Shown: positions 7,457 to 15,648 of the stretch, piece after piece
Position numbering within the stretch: position 1 is the stretch's first letter
How the letters are laid out: each line of letters begins with the position of its first letter
Notes under the pieces: model-generated
Database searches by the model: none
What the model was told of the DNA's origin: nothing
What the model saw: the letters and a program-made list of their open reading frames with translations, nothing else
Position numbers and translations under genes: made by a program
Source of the DNA: an uncultured bacterium
GTDB lineage: Bacteria > Patescibacteriota > Minisyncoccia > Phycocordibacterales > CAIRYW01
NCBI GenBank assembly: GCA_903882905.1
Contig: CAIRYW010000010.1
Coordinates: 1-54,385 of the forward strand
Length of the DNA: 54,385 bases
Direction of reading: 5' to 3'

Positions 7457-10126
7457 TTATCTTTTATAAGTACTATCTATGTTAACCCCAAATCGCTGCC
7501 CATCCTCAATAATAGCTTCTTTTGCTGCTATTGATTCTTGGCTTACTTTTACACCTCTAGCACCATTGGTCTGGTGCATAACAGCTGCCGTTGATGAGTC
7601 GTCTGCAAACTTTGTCTTGTATGCATCCAATATCATGTCAGTGGCGACGGTAAGATTGCCATGGATCATATTTGCTTGTCTTACTGTTTCCCTCATATCA
7701 TCTGAGTCTATTCTTCCAGCAAGATGTTTGAGTTTGTCTACTAAAATGGCATCATTTTTTGCGGCTGGATTATCTCTCATTATTTTTACAATGTCGTTTA
7801 ATGAAGCAATTTCTTGAGCAGCAGAACCTGAGAGTTTTTTAATATCATCATCAATCAAATCATTTCTTGCAATACCAACAAATGTTGCTTCTCCACCACC
7901 TTTGTTTCGTAAACCTCTCGTGAGAGCATCTCTTAATGCATCGCCGGCTGGAGTAACTGCTTTTAATTTGTTTCTACCTGCATCTTTTACAGCTTCTAGA
8001 GCAGAAATTATTTGTCCTTGAGTTCTGTCTTTATTTGATAGCCATGCCTGCAATTCATCCGCATTTCCTCTTTCAAGAATTTTATTAAGCTCATCATCAA
8101 AGAATTCATTTCCTTGTTTTGTCTGTCTAATAATTTCTCTAATTTCTTGATCGGTGTTCCTACCGTGTCCATGCTCTGTGAAAAGTCTACTAAACATGCG
8201 ATTCCCTTCTCCTCCTTTAGCTTTCATATGTAGCATTACGTTTGCTTTTTGCTTTGTAGACATTTTGTCCCAATCTTGCTCGAATCCCTGTTGTTCTGTG
8301 CTATTTTTTGATCCCATTCCTATATCGATTGCTTGTTGTGCAATTCTTTCTGGGTCATCGTGAAATTCATGCTTAGCAGCCTCTCGATATTTTGCTTCAA
8401 AGTCTAATTTTTTGTTGTATCCAGATGCTAAATTATCAGCGATTGCCACCTGTGCTCTCGCTGTCCATTTTGATGCCCATCCAACAGCTTTTCCGTGTTC
8501 ATCAAATCCAGAGGCTCTACCATAAAGTCCAGCAGAAACACCTTTTTCTTTCCATGTTCTAACTGCTTTTCCAACTGTATTATTAAATCCAGATCCAACC
8601 GCGAACATTGCCCCTCCTTGTATCGCCCCTTGAGCGCCTTTTGCAAAATTCATTGCGCCTGATGCTCCAGCAACACCCATTTTTTCTGCAACGATAAGTG
8701 TGGCAATCAAAAGAGCAGATACAATCATAAAATCAAGCAGGACACCGGCATTCTTTTCTGCTGCTGTTCCGTTACCGGTTGTTCCATTGTCTCCAGCTTG
8801 TAAACTAGTAGCTAATAAATTGTCTGATGAATCTCTAGTACCACCTTCTCCTAAAGCAGCCAAAAATCCAGGATTATTAATTACAGTAAAAGAAATCCAA
8901 AGCAAAATCATATACATAGGAGCAAAAAAAGCTTCTTTCAAAAGATAATTCCACCATTCGTGTACATAACCTTCTGTTTGGTGTAAAACCATTCCTGCAA
9001 AAGCTAAGGGAGAAAAAATCATAACAAGAATTAAGATGACATATCTTTTTATAAACATCACTAGGGCTGATATCAAAATAACAAGCGCTACTATCATGGT
9101 GATAGATCCGCCAGCTAAAATTGAAAAAGGTACGCTACTTACCGCAACTGCATTTCCATTTGTTAATGTCTTTGTAACAGAATACAGAGATTGTAATCGG
9201 AAGGCTGCCATAAAAGCATCCCCTATTCCACCTGTACCACCATTAACAGTAATTGCATGAAAAAAAGCAATAGCCAGTATATTTGAAGCATCAATAATTA
9301 CTTTTGTAAAAAACAAACTAAAATTTAAAAGCACTGCAACAGTAATCAATTTTGAGAGAGTTTTTTTGACATCATGTTCACCTACTCCAAGAATTGTAGA
9401 AATTGCTAAATAAAGAAGAATAAAAATAAACCCTATATTTGCCAAATCTCTCATTGTTTTCCAAGCTACATCAATTGCTCCGATTTTGTCTATTCCACTT
9501 GCCATACTCAATACGGTTATTGTAAAAGTATAGTTAAATAACCAGCCAGCAATACCTACTAACCAGCTCAGTGGCCAAAAAATACCATAATATAGACCTA
9601 TAATTAGGCAGTTTCCAGCATCAAGGAATGCCCCAACCCCACCAACACCTATGCTAAAACATTGTCCTTGGTGGTCAACTAATGGTGAACGACCTCCTCC
9701 ACCACTATCTGATGTACCATTTTGAGCAGAATCTGTAACCGTGCCGTTTGTTGCGTCGGAAAGACTTTTTCCTGTAACAGTGACATCAGGATTTCCTTTA
9801 GAATCGAGTCGAGGAGTAACTTGTGAGTATGTATTAACCATTGTCGTTCCTTGCATGTCCGAACTTTTTTGGTAATATAATTTATTATCTGCTTGATAAA
9901 CATTAGTTATTGTCTTTCCTGTTGAATCAACAACCGACAGTCGGGCTGAAGTTGATAAAACTTGTACGTTATCTGGGAGACCTTTATTTGTTACGTAGCC
10001 TCCAGTCCCTGCTTGTGCGTCTACTGCTTCTGCAAATCCAAAAGAAAATATTGCGACAAATGCAATTACTAAAACTATTTTAGAGAAAGAAAAAATATTT
10101 TTTTTGTCTATTTTGAGAAAACTCAT
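7457..10126 (-). CDS. VirB6/TrbL-like polytopic membrane protein
   Basis: 889 residues. A signal-anchor (about 12-38, ending VDAQA) is followed by a secreted beta-rich segment to about 150. A polytopic block (about 165-500) has at least six hydrophobic segments and the phrases LANIGFIFILLYLAISTILG, LLNFSLFFTKVIIDASN and FSPLAFAGMVLHQTEGY, typical of CPR VirB6/TrbL-like channel proteins. The last 380 residues are hydrophilic, alanine-rich and helical, probably cytoplasmic. VirB6 proteins form the inner-membrane translocation part of type IV secretion systems. The next gene's start codon abuts its stop. Its promoter lies in the inverted repeat at 10154-10166. Confidence 0.8.
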   Translation of the reverse strand: MSFLKIDKKNIFSFSKIVLVIAFVAIFSFGFAEAVDAQAGTGGYVTNKGLPDNVQVLSTSARLSVVDSTGKTITNVYQADNKLYYQKSSDMQGTTMVNTYSQVTPRLDSKGNPDVTVTGKSLSDATNGTVTDSAQNGTSDSGGGGRSPLVDHQGQCFSIGVGGVGAFLDAGNCLIIGLYYGIFWPLSWLVGIAGWLFNYTFTITVLSMASGIDKIGAIDVAWKTMRDLANIGFIFILLYLAISTILGVGEHDVKKTLSKLITVAVLLNFSLFFTKVIIDASNILAIAFFHAITVNGGTGGIGDAFMAAFRLQSLYSVTKTLTNGNAVAVSSVPFSILAGGSITMIVALVILISALVMFIKRYVILILVMIFSPLAFAGMVLHQTEGYVHEWWNYLLKEAFFAPMYMILLWISFTVINNPGFLAALGEGGTRDSSDNLLATSLQAGDNGTTGNGTAAEKNAGVLLDFMIVSALLIATLIVAEKMGVAGASGAMNFAKGAQGAIQGGAMFAVGSGFNNTVGKAVRTWKEKGVSAGLYGRASGFDEHGKAVGWASKWTARAQVAIADNLASGYNKKLDFEAKYREAAKHEFHDDPERIAQQAIDIGMGSKNSTEQQGFEQDWDKMSTKQKANVMLHMKAKGGEGNRMFSRLFTEHGHGRNTDQEIREIIRQTKQGNEFFDDELNKILERGNADELQAWLSNKDRTQGQIISALEAVKDAGRNKLKAVTPAGDALRDALTRGLRNKGGGEATFVGIARNDLIDDDIKKLSGSAAQEIASLNDIVKIMRDNPAAKNDAILVDKLKHLAGRIDSDDMRETVRQANMIHGNLTVATDMILDAYKTKFADDSSTAAVMHQTNGARGVKVSQESIAAKEAIIEDGQRFGVNIDSTYKR

Positions 10127-10153
10127 TTTTTAGAAATATACATTTACATTATA

Positions 10154-10268
10154 TCCCGTTAGAGATGAAACGGAAACTGTTTACATGTGCAAAGTAGTGT
10201 TTTTATTAAAAATGAAAACACAGATTATCAATGTGTTTTGATTAAGGGGTTTCCTATCTCTAACGGGA
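10154..10268. repeat. 115-bp element with 13-bp inverted ends and TTATA flanks
   Basis: It begins TCCCGTTAGAGAT and ends with the exact reverse complement ATCTCTAACGGGA. Both sides are flanked by TTATA (10149-10153 and 10269-10273), as expected for a small transposed element with a 5-bp target duplication. The interior has no ORF. Read on the minus strand the left end continues into TATAAT, so it may supply the promoter for the VirB6-like gene. Further copies of the end lie at 11501-11513, 51129-51140 and 51306-51317. Confidence 0.55.
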
Positions 10269-10314
10269 TTATATCAAAATTTTAAGTTTAAAGTTAATAA
10301 TTTGGTGGAAAGAA

Positions 10315-10353
10315 AAACCCCCAACAATTCGCGAAGCGAATTGTTGGGGGTTT
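10315..10353 (-). terminator. Terminator of the HTH-HATPase-STAS gene
   Basis: Perfect 18-bp stem around a GAA loop (core CCAACAATTCGC/GCGAATTGTTGG), followed on the minus strand by TTTTTCTTT. Confidence 0.85.
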
Positions 10354-10356
10354 CCT

Positions 10357-10390
10357 ACTCATCACTAGTCACCCTTCACTATAAACTATG
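10357..10390 (+). repeat. 7-bp-period repeat at gene end
   Basis: Units ACTCATC, ACTAGTC, ACCCTTC, ACTATAA, ACTATGT. The last unit provides the TAG stop codon (minus strand) of the regulator gene. Confidence 0.55.
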
Positions 10391-11423
10391 TTCCAACTCT
10401 ATCTATCATAAATTTTACAGCTTCATTTGTGTTGGTTGATTGTATTTTTATATTTGGGTATTTATTCTGGAAAACTCTAAAAATCTCGTCGGCAAAACCT
10501 TGCCCAATCATTGGGACTTTGTCAAAATCAAGGATGATTGATTTAAATTTATTTAAACCTTCGAGCACTCTTCTGGCTTGTGAACGAGAAATATGAATTC
10601 CAACAGTTGTGTAAAGTTTGATTTTTATTTCTGTTCTATCAAAACCGTAATCGCTTTCATCATCGATATTGGTATATTTTTTAAAGACGTCAGTTAAATG
10701 TTTATTCCCATCAGTTGCTATTTTGAATATAACTCTTGTCCCCCTTTTTATTTTTTTAGGTTTTTGGAGGAATACATCATTTATTTTGTTGTTTACAATT
10801 AATTGGTAACCAAAACTGTCTAAAATAAATTCTTCAGAAGATTTTGAAGTAAAAAAAATACCTTCCCCAGAATGAGATTTTGGCATAGTTGTTGTTTTCC
10901 CTTTTAGTAAATCTTGTATTGCCTCAGTTTCTGATTTTAAACCTCTTTTCTCCATTATATTTCTAAAAACTCCGACTCCAAAATCATTTATAGAAAATAT
11001 AAGCATTTTATCTTTAACATAGGCTTCAACATCAATTTTTTTTGATTTTGAATGTTCTATTGCATTGTTTAGCATTTCTGAAAACGCATAAGTAAAGATA
11101 TCCCTTATGTTTTCTTTTTGTTTTAAAATAAGTGTAAATTTTTTTTCTATTTCATCGAGAACCTTGTGTTCCTCGAGAGATTTATTTGTGTATGTTTTTG
11201 AAATTTTTGTTGGAAATATTTCTGAATGCTCTGATGCAAATTCCGGTAAAACATAAAAAGCTTTGCGAGTCGATCCAAATTTTAGGAGCTTTCTCTCTGT
11301 GACAAGCTTGAATATGAGACTATTTGCATACTGACGAGAAACATTGAATTTTGAAGCAATTTCACTTGTGTTGATTTTGCCCTTATTTCTAGCTATCTCT
11401 ATGATTTTTTCTATAGTTAACAT
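10386..11423 (-). CDS. HTH - histidine-kinase-like ATPase - STAS-like (DUF4325) fusion regulator
   Basis: 345 residues. Residues 1-60 form a winged-helix/HTH domain (INTSEIASKFNVSRQYANSLIFKL). Residues about 85-240 are a HATPase_c domain with N-box EMLNNAIEHS, G1-type INDFGVGV and a glycine-rich lid GEGIFFTSKSS. Residues about 270-340 match the STAS-like DUF4325 fold (SRSQARRVLEGLNKFKSIILDFDKVPMIGQGFADEI). No phosphorylatable His box is seen, so it resembles an anti-sigma kinase plus antagonist fused to a DNA-binding domain. ATG 11423 is chosen because upstream sequence is promoter. Two 21-bp direct repeats overlap that promoter, so autoregulation is likely. Confidence 0.8.
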   Translation of the reverse strand: MLTIEKIIEIARNKGKINTSEIASKFNVSRQYANSLIFKLVTERKLLKFGSTRKAFYVLPEFASEHSEIFPTKISKTYTNKSLEEHKVLDEIEKKFTLILKQKENIRDIFTYAFSEMLNNAIEHSKSKKIDVEAYVKDKMLIFSINDFGVGVFRNIMEKRGLKSETEAIQDLLKGKTTTMPKSHSGEGIFFTSKSSEEFILDSFGYQLIVNNKINDVFLQKPKKIKRGTRVIFKIATDGNKHLTDVFKKYTNIDDESDYGFDRTEIKIKLYTTVGIHISRSQARRVLEGLNKFKSIILDFDKVPMIGQGFADEIFRVFQNKYPNIKIQSTNTNEAVKFMIDRVGT

Positions 11424-11477
11424 AATTGTCAAGTAATTGTAAACTAAACTAAAACCAATTGTCAAGTAATTGTAAAC
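11424..11477 (-). promoter_or_regulatory. Promoter with two 21-bp direct repeats (likely operator)
   Basis: Two identical 21-bp copies, beginning AATTGTCAAG and ending TTGTAAAC on the plus strand, lie at 11424-11444 and 11457-11477, 33 bp apart (about three helical turns). On the minus strand the distal copy contains TTGACA (11460-11465) and the proximal copy TACAAT (11436-11441), with an 18-bp spacer. The repeats therefore cover the -35 and -10 of the regulator gene. Confidence 0.65.
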
Positions 11478-11500
11478 AAGTTTAGATTAAAGGGTTTTGT

Positions 11501-11513
11501 ATCTCTAACGGGA
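11501..11513 (+). repeat. Solo copy of the ATCTCTAACGGGA repeat
   Basis: Exact 13-bp copy of the end of the 10154-10268 element, also sharing the preceding GATTAAnGGGTTT context with the copy at 10256. With the inverted copy at 10154 it brackets the regulator gene. Confidence 0.5.
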
Positions 11514-11531
11514 TATAAATAATGTAAAAAG

Positions 11532-11574
11532 AAAAAGTCCTCAGTGCAAATGTATCTGCACTGAGGACTTTTTT
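11532..11574 (-). terminator. Terminator of the secreted-protein operon
   Basis: Perfect 12-bp stem GTCCTCAGTGCA/TGCACTGAGGAC with an 8-nt loop, flanked by A5 and T6 runs. It lies just beyond the stop at 11587. Confidence 0.85.
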
Positions 11575-11586
11575 ACTAATCAATAA

Positions 11587-13479
11587 TTAAATACTCGTCG
11601 AGCAAGTTGTTGTGGCTGAAAGAGTGGATGATGTATCAAATACAGTTAGGATTCCAGTTTTTACTCCAAATGTTGTGTAAGTATTTCTATCAGTCTGATC
11701 AGATCCAGAAGCATCCCCAGCCCATGAGTATGCAAAGTTTCCACTTCCGCCAGTAGCTGATGCTGTCCAAGTAACAGCGCCATTTGATGGAGATGCTGTA
11801 CAAGATACAGATGATATTAGAGGATAAATAGTTGCAGAACAATTTGCACTTGATGTTAGACCAGAAGAATTATCAAATATTGCCACCGATGCATTTTTTA
11901 TTCCTGTTGTTGAATAAGTGTTGATGATATTTTGGTCAGACCCTGAAGCATCTCCACCCCATGAGTATGTGTAGTTTCCGCTTCCTCCTACTACAGAGGA
12001 ACTCCATGAAACTGCTGTGGTGGTAGCAGTGATATAAGATATGCCCGTGGCTCCACAAGAAATAATTGGATTAGTGTTGGAAATTGTACTAGGTTGGCTT
12101 TGATAAATAGGATTTGAAGAATCATACGTATTATTTGAATTTGAAGAACCTGAACCTGAATTTCCTGAAGAAGAACCGGAACTATCAGATCCATAATTAG
12201 AAGGATCAAATGCTTTATCGAGAGCAATTTTTATAAGTTGATTTACAAGAGCGGAAACAATTTGGTCGAATGAAGTTGCTATATTAAGACGATCCTTTCC
12301 AGCTCCAAGTGCTTTGTTTAATCCAGCATCTAAGGCATCACCCGCTGTGCCTTTAATAGGATCACTTCCATTGGTACATTTGCCGGTGTCTTTGTTAGGC
12401 ATACTTTTGTCTTGGCAAACATCAAATAATCTAAATCCCTTTGAAATATTCATGTCAATGAGAGCAGTATTATTTTTTACTTGTATCAAATGATAAGCCT
12501 GATCTTGGGCCGCAAGAGTTGCACCATAAACGTTGTTTGGTTGCTGAATAATTTCAAACCATCCTGGAAACCCTCCAGAATTCCAATTTCCATTAGTAAA
12601 CTGGTTATAATTATTTTTTATCTGACTCAGACTACAATTTAGTGCGTTATTACCAGTTCCTCCACCTAGCGTACCCAAAAGGACAGCTACTTTAAAAGGT
12701 TTACAGACATTAATTCCAAGCGTTCCTTCAGCAAGACCGTTTACAAAACCTCCTAGTTCTTGATCTGCTACACCTTTAAAAAATTGTTTAGTATTTGTTA
12801 TATAAACTGGACCGCCTTTGAAACCATTATTTATCCATTGGATTGTTGAGACAGTAATATATTGAATTATTTCGTTTCCAATACAAAAACCGATGGCATT
12901 AAGACTTGGAAATTGAAAAATACCAAGAGTCATAGTTGACATACCATTAAATAGGTCGCCGTCTCCTTTTGCCCCTGGACCAGTTGTTCCAGATACATGG
13001 GTGAGAATTTGTAGATCACCAGCAGCATTACCAGTACTAGCTTTTATAGCTTCTGTATTAGGTCCTCCAGGATTAGTAGGAACTCTTTGATCAAATAATC
13101 CTTGTACTTTATCTTGTGCGATTCCTCCAACTTTATTTGTTGCTTGTCCTGCAATCATTGAAACAGCTTTTGAAACAGTACTTACTATCATTTGTGAAGC
13201 AAGGACTCCAATTGAACAAGATGCAACTCCTTTTGCGATTCCTCCCGCAGCAGCTTTTGCAGGAGCAGAAGGAGAGGTTCCTCCTGTGTTGCCTTGTTCT
13301 GCAGCTCCTTGTTTTTGGAGTGCAGCACCTAAAGTTGAGGCATCTCCACTAAGCGATGCCTCATAAACAGCACCATCACCCGCCTGTGCTGTAGCCAATG
13401 CACTTAAAGGAACAGAAAAACATAGAGAAAATATAATTAGTGTTGAAACAAGACCTAAATTTTTTTTAAAACTAGTCAT
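11587..13479 (-). CDS. Large secreted protein with two C-terminal Ig/PKD-like repeats
   Basis: 630 residues. Signal peptide at 1-30 (FKKNLGLVSTLIIFSLCFSV, cleavage near ALATAQA). Residues 30-440 are Gly/Ala/Asn-rich with several Cys. A Ser/Asn/Gly linker (about 445-475) precedes two tandem domains of about 80 residues, each containing GGSGN-x-x-YSW-x-GDASGSDQ and paired Cys. ATG 13479 is chosen because it starts the signal peptide; upstream sequence in frame lacks one. It follows the anchored protein gene by 10 bp. Probably an exported partner of the secretion-like machine or a surface adhesin. Confidence 0.7.
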   Translation of the reverse strand: MTSFKKNLGLVSTLIIFSLCFSVPLSALATAQAGDGAVYEASLSGDASTLGAALQKQGAAEQGNTGGTSPSAPAKAAAGGIAKGVASCSIGVLASQMIVSTVSKAVSMIAGQATNKVGGIAQDKVQGLFDQRVPTNPGGPNTEAIKASTGNAAGDLQILTHVSGTTGPGAKGDGDLFNGMSTMTLGIFQFPSLNAIGFCIGNEIIQYITVSTIQWINNGFKGGPVYITNTKQFFKGVADQELGGFVNGLAEGTLGINVCKPFKVAVLLGTLGGGTGNNALNCSLSQIKNNYNQFTNGNWNSGGFPGWFEIIQQPNNVYGATLAAQDQAYHLIQVKNNTALIDMNISKGFRLFDVCQDKSMPNKDTGKCTNGSDPIKGTAGDALDAGLNKALGAGKDRLNIATSFDQIVSALVNQLIKIALDKAFDPSNYGSDSSGSSSGNSGSGSSNSNNTYDSSNPIYQSQPSTISNTNPIISCGATGISYITATTTAVSWSSSVVGGSGNYTYSWGGDASGSDQNIINTYSTTGIKNASVAIFDNSSGLTSSANCSATIYPLISSVSCTASPSNGAVTWTASATGGSGNFAYSWAGDASGSDQTDRNTYTTFGVKTGILTVFDTSSTLSATTTCSTSI

Positions 13480-13489
13480 ATTTATTTTT

Positions 13490-14356
13490 TTATTGGGCGG
13501 TAGAGTTTGTGCCCTGACCTGCTGAACCAAAATCATTCCAATAACTTCCTACTTCATCGTTGGTAAAAATTATACCACTATATTTAAAATATCTGGCCAA
13601 AGTATTAACGTAGTCTGTTTGATATTGATTAGCTTGTTGTAAGTAACCTAAAGCAGTTGCCGCCTTAACTGGATCTTGGTCCGCATTGGCTAAAGTATTA
13701 TAGACAGAAGCAGCAATACTGTAATTATTTACAATACCTAAAGTTGTATTAGCAATATCAACCGGAACTGGTAAATCATAAACACTCTTTGCAGCATTAT
13801 TGTAAATTTTTGCAATATTTTCTAATTTAACATTACCAGAGCCAGAGCTTTCTTTTGCCATACCAGCAAGGATGTTGTTTTGGATAGAAGCTACCGCAGA
13901 AGCAAAAAATTTTACGTTCTCTTTTGTCGGCAAAGAAAGCAATTTTAAATTTTCTGCTGTATATATTTTGTAAGTAAAATTTTTTGCCGCGGCTGCTGCG
14001 ATTCCAGAGACAAGACTTTGTTGTGAATCTGCTGAAGTATCTCCACTCTGTGAAAGTGATTCGACTCCAGTGTATAGACTCTTTGCTACTAAATCACTAA
14101 CATTTCCCGTGCCAGTTACATCAGAGGAAGTAGAGTTATCTATCCCTAGTAGATTGTTTAAGTTTTGAGTAGCAGCATCTTCTCCATTAGCGGAGTTAAA
14201 TGTGTTGATATCTGTAACCGAATATGAAAGTGAAGACGGTGTAAAAGGGTGATCTTGTTTGTATTTGATAACCAAAATACTGGCAATTATTGCGACGACG
14301 ACAATAAGTAATGAAACTATTTTTTTACTTGGTTTTGGGAAAGGTTTATTCATCAT
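13490..14356 (-). CDS. Signal-anchored extracytoplasmic protein
   Basis: 288 residues. Lys/Pro-rich n-region, one strong transmembrane segment (about 14-32, SLLIVVVAIIASILVIKY) with no obvious cleavage site, then a soluble Ala/Asn/Ser-rich, mostly helical domain outside the membrane. First gene of a two-gene operon with the secreted protein above. A TGTTATACT box lies 16 nt upstream of the start. ATG 14356 or the adjacent ATG 14353 may be used. Family not recognised. Confidence 0.65.
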   Translation of the reverse strand: MMNKPFPKPSKKIVSLLIVVVAIIASILVIKYKQDHPFTPSSLSYSVTDINTFNSANGEDAATQNLNNLLGIDNSTSSDVTGTGNVSDLVAKSLYTGVESLSQSGDTSADSQQSLVSGIAAAAAKNFTYKIYTAENLKLLSLPTKENVKFFASAVASIQNNILAGMAKESSGSGNVKLENIAKIYNNAAKSVYDLPVPVDIANTTLGIVNNYSIAASVYNTLANADQDPVKAATALGYLQQANQYQTDYVNTLARYFKYSGIIFTNDEVGSYWNDFGSAGQGTNSTAQ

Positions 14357-14413
14357 CGACGTAAGTTTAAATAGTATAACATCAAAGATATTTTTTTGTG
14401 ATAGAATTTGAGC

Positions 14414-15643
14414 ATGAAAAGAGGTTTGTCTACACTAACTATTTTTTTGTTTTTATTTGTGGTGTTTTCTCCTGCATTTGCTCAAAACACAAGCTCTTTA
14501 GATCAAGCAAATTCTACTAAACAACAACTAATAACTCTTTTGACCAAACTTTTAGCAGAGCTTGAATCACAGCTCCAGAATCTTTTGGCTAATTCCCAAG
14601 TTGTTTCTAAACCAGTTCCAGTACAGACAGTAAATCAAACTGAACAAAGTAATATAATGGGAGGAACATTGTCTGCCGAAAAGGTTTTTATAGCTTTCAA
14701 AACAACAGATCTTTTTATTTCAAGTATTTCTTCTTTTGTAGTTGCTCCAGGCAATTTTTTAACTATTAAAGGACATGGATTTCTTGCTCAAAATATCATA
14801 CATATTGGTAATAGTTATTCCTCATCTGTTCTATCTCAAAACGGAGTTATTACTTTGAGTATTCCAAATCTTCCAAATGGAATATATGAAATTTGGGTAG
14901 AAAATGTCAACGGATCAAGCAAAAAAACTTCTCCACAATACATTAATATTTCAAACCAATCTCTCATTCGTCCTGAAATAACAAAGTCTTACCCTCAAAA
15001 CGTTTCGCAAAACAGTACTGTAACGGTTGAAGGAAGTGGTTTTGATCAATACAATAACACCATAAATTCAACTTTAGGAACTATTCATAATGTATCTTCA
15101 AATAATGGTAAATTACAATTTCTAATTTCTGATTTTCCACAAGCGAAAACAATTAAGAGCTCTAACTTCCCTAATGGAATGCTTGTTACATATAGTGTAA
15201 ATACAAGTAAGGGTCAAAGTAAGAATTTTGGTTTTTTTGCTTTTTCTTCTTCTGTTGCAGAAAAAAAACAAGGAATATTTGGAAAATTAATTTCAGCTTT
15301 AAATAATTTAATTATTCCTCTACCAGCTTTTGCTTATGGAAGAATGTATGATGGTGGACCAACCGATACCAAAGGTGTTGATACTGAATGTACATGTAGT
15401 GGTTCAACTTTATTGAAATTCGATAGCTCTCTTGATTATCAAACACATTATTATGTGGATCAGGATGGGGTTAGTACTTTGGTAGGTTCTACAATAGGCG
15501 TCATGTCAGAAGGAAATGATTATTTAACCACCGTATATCCGTATGGCGTTTGTGAGATTATAGAAGGAGAAGAATGTAATAATTCCGATAATACTCCTGA
15601 AGGAACATTAAATATAGCTGGAGCTGATTTAGTTTCTGGTTAG
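14414..15643 (+). CDS. Secreted IPT/TIG-domain protein
   Basis: 409 residues. Signal peptide 1-24 (RGLSTLTIFLFLFVVFSPAF-AQ). An amphipathic helix KQQLITLLTKLLAELESQLQ (about 34-53) is a hallmark of exported Parcubacteria proteins. Two IPT/TIG-like beta domains follow (about 100-170 and 175-260, with GNFLTIKGHGF and STVTVEGSGFD). The C-terminal 120 residues contain several Cys (ECTCSGS, GVCEIIEGEEC). ATG 14414 lies 6 nt after TGATAGAAT, implying a leaderless mRNA. Convergent with rsmA (5-bp gap). Probably surface-exposed; ligand unknown. Confidence 0.7.
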   Translation: MKRGLSTLTIFLFLFVVFSPAFAQNTSSLDQANSTKQQLITLLTKLLAELESQLQNLLANSQVVSKPVPVQTVNQTEQSNIMGGTLSAEKVFIAFKTTDLFISSISSFVVAPGNFLTIKGHGFLAQNIIHIGNSYSSSVLSQNGVITLSIPNLPNGIYEIWVENVNGSSKKTSPQYINISNQSLIRPEITKSYPQNVSQNSTVTVEGSGFDQYNNTINSTLGTIHNVSSNNGKLQFLISDFPQAKTIKSSNFPNGMLVTYSVNTSKGQSKNFGFFAFSSSVAEKKQGIFGKLISALNNLIIPLPAFAYGRMYDGGPTDTKGVDTECTCSGSTLLKFDSSLDYQTHYYVDQDGVSTLVGSTIGVMSEGNDYLTTVYPYGVCEIIEGEECNNSDNTPEGTLNIAGADLVSG

Positions 15644-15648
15644 TAGAA

